From: Brachypodius melanocephalos
Taxonomy: Eukaryota; Chordata; Aves; Passeriformes; Pycnonotidae
NCBI GenBank assembly: GCA_013398615.1
Contig: VZSR01001685.1
Location: 35,139,907-35,203,906, forward strand
Reading direction: 5' to 3'
Length of the DNA stretch: 64,000 nucleotides
Shown: in pieces, positions 1 through 12,700 of the stretch
How the letters are laid out: each line of letters opens with the position of its first letter
How positions within the stretch are numbered: position 1 is the stretch's first letter
Made by a program: the position numbers and the translations under genes
The notes under the pieces: model-generated
What the model saw: the letters and a program-made list of their open reading frames with translations, nothing else
Database searches by the model: none
Told to the model about the DNA's origin: nothing

Positions 1-3000
1 GTCCAACCCCCTGAGTGGCAGGTAGTGCCAAGCAGCACCAGCTTTGACTGAACCAGGTCATCATAGCTGGCTGGCTCTGTCCATCAGCCTTCTGCTGGTC
101 CTCATCATTTCATACCTTCTCTCTTGCTAAATAATAAAGCTCCAGTGTGATCTCCTTCTGCTTAAAAGCAGACCAACCCACCAAGAAGACAAGTCTGAAA
201 GGAAACAGCCAAGCAAAATGACCAAAAGGACACAGGAGCTCCTGTGGCAGCTCTGGAAGGGGAGCACAGGTCCGTGTGTGTGGCTGCCTCGACCTCCTGG
301 GGAAACCCCAAGAGCAGCCATGGTGCAGGGCCAGTGATGGTCCTACAGGACTGTGGCCAAATCTGGGGAGATAAATGATGTTTGCTTTTCAGGGCTGCTG
401 TTCAAGCTTACTCAGCTCTGTCAAGTCCCACACACTAAGCTGGAAATCCAAACAATCAGTTCTCAGTGCTGCCCAGCAGCCTAACTATTCTTCCATGGTT
501 TTCTGCCACTTGGTGACTCACCTACAGGTCATCTTTAATAAGAAGACAAGGGAGAGTCTGTGACAATGAAGTTACACTGCAAGCAGAGTCCATGGCTCCT
601 AACAGGGCCTCACATAGTTGGGGTGCCCCAGCTGCTGCTTAAAATTGTCTTCTGAGAACTACCCCAAACAGTCCTTAGTCTCAACACTGATAGCTGTGGT
701 AGTGACAAATATGGAGTTCGAGAATAGGAAGGGCATAGATTATATCAGCTTCACATACTCTGCTTAGAGGAAATGAAGGGACTTCACCTCCTTACAGTCA
801 TCTTTGCTATTACAACTAAACTCTACTGAGGTCTCCTCCACTCCACATCTCATCAATATGTTTTAATAATCATGTTTTCCATGTTTCTAAGCATTACCAG
901 AAGGCACCAAAACAAAATACCACATTGTCTGCCTCTAATACTTTTCTGGCATATACAGGATGGTCTTCTAGGCACTTCAAAAGAAAAGCAGAAATGTTTT
1001 GAACCTGACTTTGCAGAGATTAAATATTAACAACCCAATTCTTACTACGCTTCTGTTTAGGGAAACCTAAGAGCTTCATCTATGATTTATGTCTTCTGTA
1101 GAGACTCGAAGTGCACATAAGCAAAAGAGAAAAAAAACAAGCTAGGATAGTCATTCTTGCTCAGACATAATTATGTTACTGCAGAGTCTCAGAAGGTCAC
1201 TCAAAGTTGTCTTGTGGGAATTAGAGGCTACATCTGCAGAATACACCAGTGGAGTGCCACATGGGGATGGATGGTTTACCACCCACAGGGAACATTTTGT
1301 ACCACTGGAGCTTTCTATTTCTCAGCAGACCACACTTTGGGGCTACTTTTAGAAAGATTGTTGGACTGCATCATACTTCTTTACTGTCTCCTCATTGTAT
1401 ATTTATACTGGAAATTCTGCAACTTCTGCTGTGCTTTTTTATTATCTCAACAGCCAACCTATGCTAGGCATTTTACAACCAATTTTGAAGAGCTTGTTCC
1501 CTGTCCAAAGAGAATGTTTACAGCAGGGTTTGTTTCATCTTCCAGCAGCATACCAGGGTAATCAGGCTGATATCTGTCTCTTGTGGAGCCTTTCACTGGT
1601 CCCCTTTCTTTGGTCAGAGGAAGCTCAACACAGATGAACCCATGGAAGTTATGGAACACATAAAGTTTGATATATTGGGTCAAGATTTGCTCTGTATTTG
1701 CTCCATCCTTCCCTACAACCTATGCTATACAAGTAGAATTAGATGCTGGCTGAGGTAGGGAAAAGAGATAAGAGGAGAAACAAAGTTCACAGGTTATGTA
1801 CTACCTCCTCACAATGTCTCCTAAGAAGAATACAGCACAGGCTTCCTATGCATTCAATTGTGTTCTTGAACACTTTTCCTGAAATTAAGTCAAAAAAGTC
1901 CTCAGGTGGGAAAAAGATCTTTTCCAGGAAGCTGTTGTTTTCAAGAAAATGTGAATGGTGTATCACACAGAAATTTCTGGTGTCACCAGGTGTAGATAGG
2001 GAGTTTTCTCTCTCCACCATTTCTACACAAAGGGGTGAACCAACAATTTAAAATCAGTGCCTAAAATGTCAGGCTACTTTATCACCTCTAAGTGGAACTG
2101 CATGGTAGAGGGTGATATTCAGTAAAAAAGAAAGAGCATTGATATCCCCATTTTGAGCTCCCTCCTCTTACTCTGCTGATTGCATGGACTTCTTGAAGTT
2201 CTTGTAGATGCTGAAGCTACCTTTACTGGGTACCCCAAAACTCTTGGATATTGCCTTCAAAAGCCTCTCTACTGCCTGACTGAAAGCACATGATGTGAGT
2301 TATACAGCATGAATATTAATTTTTTCCACCGAGCTGTATTTCAGGATCTTTTAAAGGACACCAAAAAATTGAAAGAGAGTTGAAAATGCACAAAAAATTG
2401 AAAGAGAGGATCAACATTTTTTATGGCAGCATGTAGTTTGTGTTTAATCAGTAGTTCATGGATAGCTAGATGCATTCAAAGTCTGCAGATTGGCTGAAAG
2501 ATTAAGGTCCTTAAACTATCTACTCAGTGGCTTTCTAACTGAGATTCCTACTAAGAAAAGCCTGGGCACTAAGAATCTAACTTGAGTGAGTCCTGGGAAA
2601 AAGTAACTGCTTCTGAAGCTCCTATACTGCATCTTTGACATTCAGCTGGAGGAAAACATTTTCAGCTTTCCAGAGGAAATGAGGGACAGAAATTCATCCT
2701 ACTCGCTCTGGTCATGTTCCTGATGTTAATTAAACACATCAAAGAAGATGTATGGTGTTTGACATTTGTACACAGATAATTTAATCAAAATGGTATTTTT
2801 GTATTTGAATTCTATCTCAGGTTCAGATTAACCGAAGTGGCAGTGAAGTAGGCCACCCCTTCACATCCCAGCTCCATACAAAGCTCCTTTCAGCCAGGCT
2901 TAACAACATGGGAATAAAACAGAGTGGTATGAAAGACAAAAAGCAGGACCAAGAACATACATAGCCTGATTTTCAAAAGCACAATTCCATCACATTCCAG

Positions 3001-3339
3001 AAAAGTCCTGAAACTTAGATATATAGGCACACAGCGTGGCATGAACACATATATAGGAAATTTAAACAGTACCAGTATTTAGGTTTTCCCTCAAGTTCCT
3101 CAAATATCAAAATATTTCCACTCTTGTTAATCCTGCACAATTATGACTTTCCCCTGACATGTAGTTAAAATACATCTTTTGTTGCTGCATATTTTCAGTT
3201 TGGATTCAGTAGGATGATGAGGGACTTTCTCTCCTATGAAAATCACACAATTTATTTTCAGGAGCAATTTTTCTACCACTAATTCATAATGCTATAAAAA
3301 GCCCAGTAACCCCAGTTTTTCTGTGAACCAGATACTCAC
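1..3339 (-). other. NIPAL2 intron 5 (partial)
   Basis: AT-rich non-coding sequence following the exon 5 donor. I looked for the next NIPAL2 helix (pattern L-L-Y-F-Y-K) and did not find it in a usable frame with splice sites. The only structured element noticed is the 29-base-period repeat at 2362-2408. No mobile element is recognisable. Confidence 0.7.
2362..2408. repeat. Two copies of an 18-base word at 29-base spacing
   Basis: The word CAAAAAATTGAAAGAGAG occurs at 2362-2379 and again, identically, at 2391-2408. This looks like a recent short tandem duplication inside intron 5. Confidence 0.9.
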
Positions 3340-3461
3340 TGAATATACCAAAAAAGGCCAGCTCACTAAGTAATTCTGCACTTGTCTTGCTGTGAGCTCT
3401 TGAGGCAGATTTGGAGCGAATGTCACCGACAAGTATATCCCTGTTACTGTCAGTGTTCCTC
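3340..3461 (-). CDS. NIPAL2: NIPAL2 exon 5: TM4, FAPN motif and pre-TM5 region
   Basis: The 122 bases complete Gly143 (G|GA) and encode residues 144-183. These begin G-T-L-T-V-T-G-I-Y-L-S-V-T-F-A-P-N, continue with an E-L-T-A-R-Q-V-Q-N-Y-L-V-S-W loop, and end P-F-L-V-Y-S. The T-x-Y-L-x-V-x-F-A-P-N pattern is the conserved helix end of NIPA-like proteins. The acceptor is CCTTTTCTTTAAAG (A at -3, weaker than usual) and the donor is TTCA|GTGAGT, which leaves phase 0. An alternative donor five bases further (GTATCT) is weaker. The next exon should encode a helix of the I-L-E-I-L-I-F-C type; I could not find it in 1-3339. Confidence 0.9.
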
Positions 3462-5441
3462 CTTTAAAGAAAAGGACACGTTACTTTGGCAATACAGTAT
3501 TTGCTAATCATGGTCATACTTGACCTCCAGCTGATTCAGAAATAGTTTCTAGAAGAAAATTTAGAAGTCCATTTAAACAGATCTGTACTTAGGCAATTGG
3601 AGTGCCTTGTATTTGTGGTCTTTTCTAGTCTAATTTTATTAAAGACTCAAAGAATTTTGGAAATGTGAAAAAAAGTTGTCAGTAAAACCACGTGAATTAG
3701 GGTTCCAACTCAACAATGCTTTTTCAAATACAGTCAATTCTAAACCCAAGTGTATGACAAAGGAGAATTAATCCTTTTTATTTCTCCCAGACACAAAGTG
3801 CATCACACAAACTTAGTCTAAACCGAAAGGCCAAGTTTCCTACTAGTGCAGCCAGTTAGATCATTAACCAGTGTAAATAAACATGACTGTCCCAAAGTCA
3901 GCGTGGCCACGGAGATCTGCACCAGTGATCAACCTGCCCTGGAAGCATCAGATGCAACACACATGTGCCAGTCCAGTGCTCAAGTGAAGCTGTCACAGGG
4001 CCAACATTCTGGCGGCTCCCTGTGTTGTATTTGCAGATCTATGAACTGTTTTATAAAAGGATGATTTGCAATAGACTGTTCAGCCACTAGGCTGCCAGGG
4101 CCCCTTTTCAAGATCGAACTTCCATTATTATGCTTTTAATAAAAATCTGCAAGTTCTGCCTTGTGGACATCTGTCTGAGACAAACACAGATGTTCATTGA
4201 AGTATCAAGATATAAGTGAGATGATCCTGAGATCGTAAACTACATTGGATTAAGGAAGATATTAGCTAATCAATTTTTCTTCAAGTAATCTTTGAAATTC
4301 TTGGTAAGCCTATAAATCGCTGCAGAATGCAAGGCTCAGGAATACAAAACAAAGCACATCCGGAGGGCTTTGTTGGCACTGCTATCTCAAACAGTTCCCT
4401 TGGAAAAGCAGAACTGTGTTATATTTATGTGCTTGCAAAACCATCACCATATTTCCCATCATACAGCTCATTCTTATGGAATGTAGCAACATTGTTAAAT
4501 CCATCTTGCAAAGTCAAACTCACAGAAATAAAATAAATCAGCTGAACGCTAGTTAAGGCAACACACAGTGTATAAGGCCATAAGGGAAACATGATCAGTG
4601 AAGGGAAGGGAGGGTTTGAATTTAGCAGCTGAGCTGGCAAACTTGGATTCCAAACCTAAATAAATCGTATATAGTATTCCTGGAACGACACTGAACAGAT
4701 CTCTCCAACACATTCATGAGAACAGCTGTCCTCACTACAGTTTGGACAATCAAGCCTAGATGTTAGGAACCCACAGAAATATCAGGTGCCCTGCATCAGG
4801 TGCACTGTCTTAGTTGAGATGGCTTGGTGTAAAGCCCAAATCCTGAAATGTGCTTTTCTCTCACTATTACTGCATTCAAAGTGGCCAGTTTTGATAAGCA
4901 AAAAGTCTTGGACACAGACAAAAAGTTGACAGGCTTTTACAGTGAAGACCACATTTCCCAGCTGAAGACTTGACAATATGATTATTTGTTTTCTGAAGTG
5001 ATAAAACTAAAACCAAACAGAAGTTATCACTTTAAATCGAGCTTGAATTTTTGTGCAATATCTATGCTGTAAGAAAAAAAATCTTATATTCGAATAAATA
5101 ACTCAATAAATTCCCTGGTTTTATTTATTCTGTGTTGTACTCATAAAGATAATACTAAAGACAACCTCAGAGGCAAAAATAGTAAATGAAAATAAATTTG
5201 AGCAACGAGGACACATAAGGAATGGGTTATGGTTGTAAGAGCAGAGGATTTGGGAATACAGTCTTTTCCTCATGCATTGAAAATTCTCTCTCTTTTTATC
5301 ACTTTTTCCCAATTTTGAAAGTATCTGCCTTGAAGCACTTGCTTGGGAAAGTGGGAGTGTGAAGGTGGGGGGCTGCGTGAGAGTTACAGCTTGCTAAGCA
5401 TATGGCAGCACACATGTCTAAATTAGCAAATGCTTACTTAC
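3462..5441 (-). other. NIPAL2 intron 4
   Basis: A roughly 2.0 kb intron between exons 4 and 5 with clear GTAAGT and AAAG borders. The sequence is AT-rich. I see no repeat family, RNA gene or further exon. Confidence 0.8.
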
Positions 5442-5501
5442 CCAATATATCAGCAGTCCTCATGGTCTTCTTTAGGAAAAAGACAGAAATAAATGCACTA
5501 C
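5442..5501 (-). CDS. NIPAL2: NIPAL2 exon 4: TM3 end and short loop
   Basis: This 60-base exon starts and ends in phase 1. It completes Gly123 (G|GT), encodes SAFISVFFLKKTMRTADIL (124-142), and leaves one base of Gly143. It matches the NIPAL2 segment of form G-S-A-I-I-S-V-x-F-L-K-x-x-L-R-x-x-D-L-L-G from recall. The acceptor is TTTCTGTTCTAG and the donor is TTGG|GTAAGT. Bird-specific-looking changes are K-K-T-M in the loop, where mammals carry an acidic/asparagine pair. It was found by back-translating the family motif, not from an open frame. Collinear order, strand and phase on both sides make the call firm. Confidence 0.9.
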
Positions 5502-8280
5502 CTAGAACAGAAATATAAAGAGCTTTATATATACATACATGTATTTGTTAGAATATCAAGTGCTGTAGCAAAAAGCTCCCCTGGGACAAGTTTAAACATA
5601 TCTCATGGGTGGTGTTGTTGCACCAAAACATCCAGCAGTCCATTCCTGCAACCCACCAACACTTGCTTTCTGTAAGATTTCAGATGTATCCAGCAAACCC
5701 TTATGTGGCTGAAGAGATGCAATATCCTTCTTATTTCCCACGCAGGGACGCTGCTTAAACTGCTCTGAGTCAGTCATATGTGGCAATGTCAGGAAAACTG
5801 GGCACTGATCAACCTTACTGTTTCACCCCCCATTTGGCTACCAGGTCACTGTGTGGACTTGCTCAAGGCAAATTGCATCACAGAACAACAAAATTCTGCT
5901 TCTTTAGTCTTAAATGTATTAGAGGCTTATAAGCAAAATAACAGCAGTACAACTGAGAAGAAGAAAGTCACTGCAAAACCGTAGTATTTAGTATGAACTA
6001 ACTGGTCATGACATCTGCAGACAAACAGGGAGAAAACTCCACACACGTGCTGTCCGTGGTCTTCAGAGTGACTTGCTCTGAGGAAGGAGAAAATTGGAAG
6101 TGAGTCCTAGAAATTATTTCCTGTTTTCTGGGAAACACTTTGTCTTGTTCAGCTCTTGCATCTGGTCTCTGCCAGCTCCTGGTCCTGCTTCTTCAGGATG
6201 GGCAGCAGTGGGGAAATGAGCAGCAGCAGTGGTTGGGGAAGGTTTTGGGGTTAGCATCTCAGTATGGACATGTGCTGGAGAGGAAAGAAGGGCTTTGAAG
6301 TTAGGATGGATGAGACTGGGAGACATGGCTCTATTCCAGCACACAACATCTACCCCTAACAAGAAGAAAGAGAGGCTGGATAGCTCCCCTGTAAAAGAGA
6401 TGAGTAAAGTCTTCTGTGAGAGATGCGTCAGTAATGTCAGATTCATTCAAAATCCTCAAAGAAAGACTGCTCAGGAAGGACAGTGAAGGGACACATTGAA
6501 ACAGAGTCATGAGATGCTGCTACAAGAGCTCTCTGCTTGTGTACAGCATGGTTTATTCTTGAAATAACAGTTCAACATTTTAACAACTATCTTTCCCTCT
6601 TTATCTCTATTGTTCTCACAGAAAATTTAATTTGTGGTTAGCTAGTAGATGTATTCTGGAAAAATCTAGAGAGGTTCATACCAAGAGGGAAACAGAGAAC
6701 TGGAATTCAGCTTCAGGCCTCTGTTTTCCTCACAGTAGAAAATCAGATATAGCCAAAGTCATAAAATTAAACTGTAGCAAGAGTGATGGGGATCTGTGCA
6801 AATGAGTAAGTGCAATAAAAGGATCTTCAACTGAAAATGCCTCACTGAAATCAGGTTGCCTGATATGGTTCTCTTTATTCAATTTTTCAGTGACGACTTT
6901 GCCTGATGGTATCCAGGCAACACTGGTAATAGCAGAGCTACCTAGGTTTAGGAAAAAAAGAAGCGGCAAAAACCAGGAAAGAAGCAGCAGCATCCAAGAT
7001 AGTGCAGGAATTAATTACTGCTCTGTCTCCCTGCTCTCACAGCTTTCACAAATCCCACCTCAACCCACTCACCTAAATAGTCTCTGTCACAGCAAAGAAC
7101 TGCTGCTTAAAGGACTGATTTCTCAGTCAATTTTTTTTTTTTCTGTTCTTTTTGTTTGTTTTGAGTACTCCATGTCTGGGCTCTCTGCATTCAGCAGAGG
7201 TCTAGTAAATGCAATTCCACTGTTGGCATCCAATTTGGGGTAGAATGAGTTATGCCCGAGTGTCAGCTCAGGGGGATCACCACCTCTGAGGCTGGCAGTG
7301 GTCACAAGGAGGTGCTGGAATGCAGCCAGATAATGAAACTTGTCACTCTGCTTTAATAATGCATTCAAAATGCAGCAAGCTCTGTCTCCAGAGATAGCTG
7401 GTATTGCGCCAGAGATCATGAGCTTAACAGAATCTGTGTATAATTAATACTCTTCACGATGTAGAGTCATATGTAGAGGAATCTAAAAATAGGAGAGGTT
7501 TTAAGAACACATATTATACCATCTGGGAGTAAAGAAAAAACTGAAGTAGGAGGGGAGGTACAACACCAAGGTGAGGAGAATGAGACCCAGGAGATGCTCT
7601 GAGCACAAAAGACAACTGTCTCTGTGGGTAAGCTGCCAATGCTCCAGTTGCAGCCAAGTGAAGAAGAAAAGGAAATGGGGTAAACCTAAGAGAATAGGCA
7701 GATAACAGTTACACAGACTTGATGAGATGCTAGAAGACATACATGACTGATCAGAAGCCTCACAAACTCTGTCTGGTACCTCCAGGACTAAATTTTAAGC
7801 AAGTTATGGTAGCATGGCCAGGAGAGCATGATATTTTAATTTTACTGTTGTTAGTTCTGTGGGGTTTAAGCTCCCAGGTTTGACTTTGGGATAGTCTTCT
7901 ATATCCTTCAATTTTCAAGGTAGGCTTGAATCAGATTAAAGCAAAGAAACCCCGAGCTGATTGTCTTGTTGCAGATGGGTCAGACAGGAGGGGTATGAAA
8001 GGAGCCCTGGGAATGCAGGCTGGTGTTTGCCAGTCTTGCTTTCTGCTGGCTTTGCAGCCTTTTCTGGCTGGCGAGACAAATGACAGACACCAAAGTGTTC
8101 CCCAGGAGCCCAGTGAGAAATCCACAGCCCTCCCAGCTGCTCTGCACCTCTTCCTTAGCTCCTTTGTGCTCCCACTTACAACCTCAGGTGCACTCAGCTG
8201 CTTAAGACATCACCTCCTCCCCAAAAGGCAGTTTAAGACAATATGCTAAAAGGCCAACACACACTCTCTGCTCTCCTCTC

Positions 8281-8366
8281 TGCTGGATGGCCTCCAAGCT
8301 GATCCTGCTTCGAGCAGGAGGTTGGGTTAGGCACTTTCTGAGGCTCCTTCTAACCTGAGTTGTCCT
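8281..8366 (+). mobile_element. CR1 LINE 3' tail fragment
   Basis: The sequence runs GATGGCCTCCAAGCTGATCC, then GCTTCGAGCAGGAGGTTGGG, then a diverged TCCTTCTAACCTGAG. This matches the 3' end of avian CR1 elements (CTGCTTGAGCAGG...GGTTGG...CCTTCCAACCTGA). Only about 85 bases remain, the terminal octamer repeats are lost, and the copy is old. Confidence 0.75.
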
Positions 8367-9695
8367 AAGACACATGAACACTTTGCAGGAGACTAAGTGG
8401 GCATCCAGAGGCTCGTAACTAGGCCTACCAGATATATGAATATAAGCCCTTACTGTATCCCAAATTCAATTCTTAAATGCAGACCTGCTGAAACTCCCCA
8501 GGCTCTCCTCTCCTTTCCCACCCTCCCTCAGATCACAGGTGAGGTGTTTCTTTTCTTCCCACCTCTCCTCCTCTCTACCAGTGATGTTATAGCCCCATAC
8601 TTTCCTCCTAGCCCACTTCCCCTTGATTTCACCCCATCACCACAGTGTGAATTTAATTCCCTTCCATTCAGCCCCAAGTTTTCCTTTCCCATGCTAGAGT
8701 TCTCTTGTTCTCCCTCCACAGAAACTGTGCTTCCTCCTCCTCCACCATTATACTGATGTGAGAAATAAATTACTGAACATTATGTTTAAGTCTGTGAGTG
8801 AATAGACTGAGGAACTTGGGCAATTGCTGTGCTGAAAAGTATGAATATATCTTTGCAATGGGTTTTTTGTTTGCTTTCTTTAAAACAACAAAAACACTGA
8901 CAGTTACACAGATTGAGATCTGTTTCAGAGTGAGGAATAGTTTTCTTCTTGTTGTTTTGCTCTGGTTTTTTTTTTTTTCTTAATTGGTTACCTATAGAAT
9001 ACAACAATACAGAAATGCAGACAAAAATCATGTCAAAGAGTAAGCTGGCAGTAGCTCAGCAACAAAACAAGCAATTTATCATTGTTCTGAAGCCTCGCTG
9101 GCTTTTCTGAACCACTGGCTTTGGGAATACAGCACATGGACAACCCCAGGCCTGGATTATCAACCCTCAAGTCATCAAGGCAAAGACTGCATCCCTAGCA
9201 ATCTGAGAAGACTTGAGTACTTTTGGGTGAATCAGAGTAATTTTTGGCTTTTTCACTAATTACTAAGGTAAAACTTTCAAAAGTAGGCAGAGATCCAAGT
9301 CCCATTCCCAGTGACAACGGTAGTCTGCTACGAAGAGAAGGGCAGAAAATCTGTGAGATGATCTGTAAAGGATTAAACATTACAGAACTAATACATCCTA
9401 AAGTAATCCTTGAGATGTTTCATGCCTTGATTGTATGCTTATATTAATATCCATAATTTGAGAAGTCCTGTAAAATAGGTTCTGTAAAATGCTTGTATCT
9501 ATATGAGAGAGCCTTTCTTAACGCTCACGAAACTCAAATGGAAAATATGATTTGACACTACATCAAAATCATGATAAATAAAAAATGTTGGGTGGGAAGT
9601 GGGGGAAAAGGGTTTGTTCAGGAGCTTAATTGTTATCTAAAAATCTTCATCTTTTCATACATCAGCATAAACCAGGCTGGTTTACATTCATTATT

Positions 9696-9713
9696 GAATG
9701 AATATATTCATTC
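9696..9713. repeat. 18-base perfect palindrome in AT-rich DNA
   Basis: GAATGAATATATTCATTC equals its own reverse complement. It sits within a wider 9685-9760 tract made of repeated TTCATT/AATGAA words. Confidence 0.9.
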
Positions 9714-12700
9714 TATATTGAATGATCATATATTTATATTATTGAGTGAATGTGTATTCATTGCAGCATGTGAATTTCAACATAAATTGAAAAAAATTAT
9801 GTAAAAAATTGAGTTTTTTCATGATATGCAATTAAGTGACTTGAGGAAGGGCTGTAATGGTGCTACACATAGCTCAGTCAGCTGCTCATTCTCTTAGGAG
9901 AGTGATCATTTACAATTATCTCCATATGTAGGTTTTCTCCAGCATAAATAGAAATAAAGAGCAGTATGATGTGTGGGTTCTGCCACTAGCAGACAATGAA
10001 TGGTGAGAATCCAGCTCACAAAATAACTCCTCTGCTTCCTAGACATGAAAGCTGCAGTTGGGATTGGGTTTTGTTTGTTTCTTTAAGAATGGGATAATAC
10101 ACAACAGAAGAAGTAAAAGATAGAAAATTCATAGTGATTCATAGTATAGTATATTCTCAGTATTTTGCCCAATCCAGCCATAAAAAACTCAAGTGAGTGT
10201 GCAAGATTTATTTTTCCCTATGCAAAACTATTTCACTATATTTCACTAATAAGCTGTTTCCCTGATACTCAAGCTATTTATGAATATGATTTTTTACCTT
10301 TTTTACTGTCAAATCTCACTCTAAACAATTTTTGCAACAACTGTTCATAACTTCAAATATTAGTATATCCTTTCTTTTCCTCTTTTCGATTCCTAGATGA
10401 GTTTTATGTACTATCTAAAAAGATCAGTGTTCTCCTCATAAATGCATAGACTGCTTGTGCTACTTCTGTCGTCTCCAACAGTTTTCAAAAAAATCCCAAA
10501 AAACAGAAAAACTTTCATATTTGCTTTAAATGTTCATTTTCTTAAGCTTAACAGATTCAGTCAGATAAAGGCATTTAAGCTCACCCATACAGAAGAACAT
10601 TTTGCTGGTGGTCTCAATGAAATACCAAGAGAGAAGAACCAGGTATGATTCAAAGACTACTGCACTTCTCTCAGTTTGTGCAACAATACTTCACTCTGAG
10701 ACCAAGAATTTACTCTGGTTTATGTAACTTAAGGGTGTGCTTCCATCAAATCAAGCAGTTTAAGTTCACCCAGTTGATTTTGCCCTAAATCAAGTTAAGC
10801 AGTGCTCAAGTTATGAGGATGCAGTTGCTGCCAGTCACATTCCAAGATGTGACCTCAAAGTACGCTTTACATGAACAGACTCTCAGCCTATCTTCCAAGC
10901 TGAAGTGATTCAGGACTCTCCCAGTACTGAAAACCCTGAAGATGCTTCAATCCATCCCCAAACACAAGCTATTGTAGTCTGCAACAGAGTCAGGAAAATC
11001 TGGAGAGATGATGAGTTACACAATACATTTAATTGCTGCAGCTCAAATGACACCTGAGAACAAATTCATTACATCTAATTGGCTTCTAAAACCTATTCTA
11101 AGTTTATATGGTGAACAATAATGCTCCACTGAATACAAAGAAAAACATTACAGATATCTCTTGACAGCTGTCCTGCACACTGAACCTCTAACATTTCCAG
11201 CATGATCAAAGGTTAGTACTGGAAAAGCGGTCAACAAAACATGAAACATTTTTCCCCATCTGAGAAATTGCTCAAAAGAGAGACCATTGATGTGAGCTTA
11301 ATTCTGGAACCTGGATTATAGGACACACACACTACAGAGAGAAGGAAAAACCCTGAAAATCGTTTTGTTGCATCTTCTAGACAAGTACGAATCAAGTATT
11401 TTAAAGAATAGTTTGGTGAATGTTTCCTGGGTATCATTAGTAACAGAGTCCTCAGAATTCCAAGTTCTTGGGCCACAAAGACGTTACATTACACTCAGTG
11501 GGAGAAATCAATTTCTACAGGAGTAACTGAGAATCTTCCTAAAGTACATCAGGAATATAACTTTTCAAAGCCTAAATCCCTCCACTGCTGTTTACAAGGA
11601 GCATATAAAAATGCACAGGGATCTTAACAATGTCAGGCTAAGTGAGGCAAGTGTAAAACAACTCCCCACAGAATTATGAACACTGCAGAAGAAATGATCT
11701 CCAGTGCCACTGGCCTCTCCTCAGCTTTTCCATCCCCAAGTCATTTCTGCAGGCAAAAGCAAAAAAAAAAGAGCTAAAACCCACTGCAACCTAAGATTAC
11801 CCAAGCTACGTGTAAAACATGAATTTTACTTTTTAACTATAGAAAGTTTCTTAATGATCACATCAAACATGTATTACTCCTCCACTTTTAAATTAAAAAT
11901 TTACTAATTTCTCCTCTTGAAGAAAACAACTGCTGTCTTCTCAAACTATTTAAAACCCTGAACAGATGTAGAGCTTGCATCACTGCAACCACACAAAGAA
12001 ATACTTCCACTGTGTAAGAAGAAAAATATAGTTTTTCTAGCTTAATTCTAAAAAAAAATAAAATTAAATCTCTTGGTGCCATGCCAATTCATGATCTTTG
12101 GTGCTGTATTCTTTTTAAAACAAGCCACTGGAACAATCTAGCTCAATAGAAACAGGCACAAACTTTTCACTATTTAATTGATACCGGGTTAAGTGCAAAA
12201 TTCAGTTGGATGTAGTTAAATGTGGTAGCAGAGCATAATAGAGGTTGGCTCCATCTATTTTAAGATGCTTCCCGTCTCAGAAGTCTGGAGATATATGACG
12301 GGTACAACCCAAACCCATTCTGGGCAGAGACTCCATTCTGCCTTATCCTCCTCCAAACCCTGGTTTCCAAGCAAAGGAAACTTTCCCTGCAAACCCAAAG
12401 TCACAGAGACCTGCAGAGAATCCCCTGGATGACTGAACATACTGCAGAGCACATTTATCCTCTGTACACCATATGTACAGCATTTCCAATGTCAGTGACA
12501 GTCAGCCCATACCATATTGGGACATGCTGACACTGAATTTGGGAACAAAAACCTTCTCTGAAGGCTGGACTTAGGGTTCAGTTATGCATTTGGAGTTTGT
12601 TATCAAGTACTTAATTTGTTCATTTAAAATAAAAAATAATTTATGAAAGACACACATTCAACAATACCCCAAAAAAACCCTATCAGCTAGACTCTGCAAA

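Noticed and set aside
61..200. Minus-strand peptide A-L-L-L-F-S-K-R-E-G-M-K resembling the TM5 end of NIPAL2 (L-L-Y-F-Y-K-R-K-G-M-K), a candidate exon 6
   Set aside because: A stop lies 12-15 codons upstream and two stops follow directly after M-K. The upstream residues are not hydrophobic and no acceptor fits, so this is a chance match.
512..576. Acceptor/donor pair on the minus strand (CTTGCAG ... CTGTAG|GTGAGT) bounding a short segment
   Set aside because: Stops occur in all three frames or exactly at the donor, and there is no similarity to the expected NIPAL2 helix.
1157..1561. 134-codon plus-strand frame with a hydrophobic stretch
   Set aside because: Lies inside NIPAL2 intron 5 on the opposite strand, has no recognised motif, and a second overlapping frame is also open; treated as chance.
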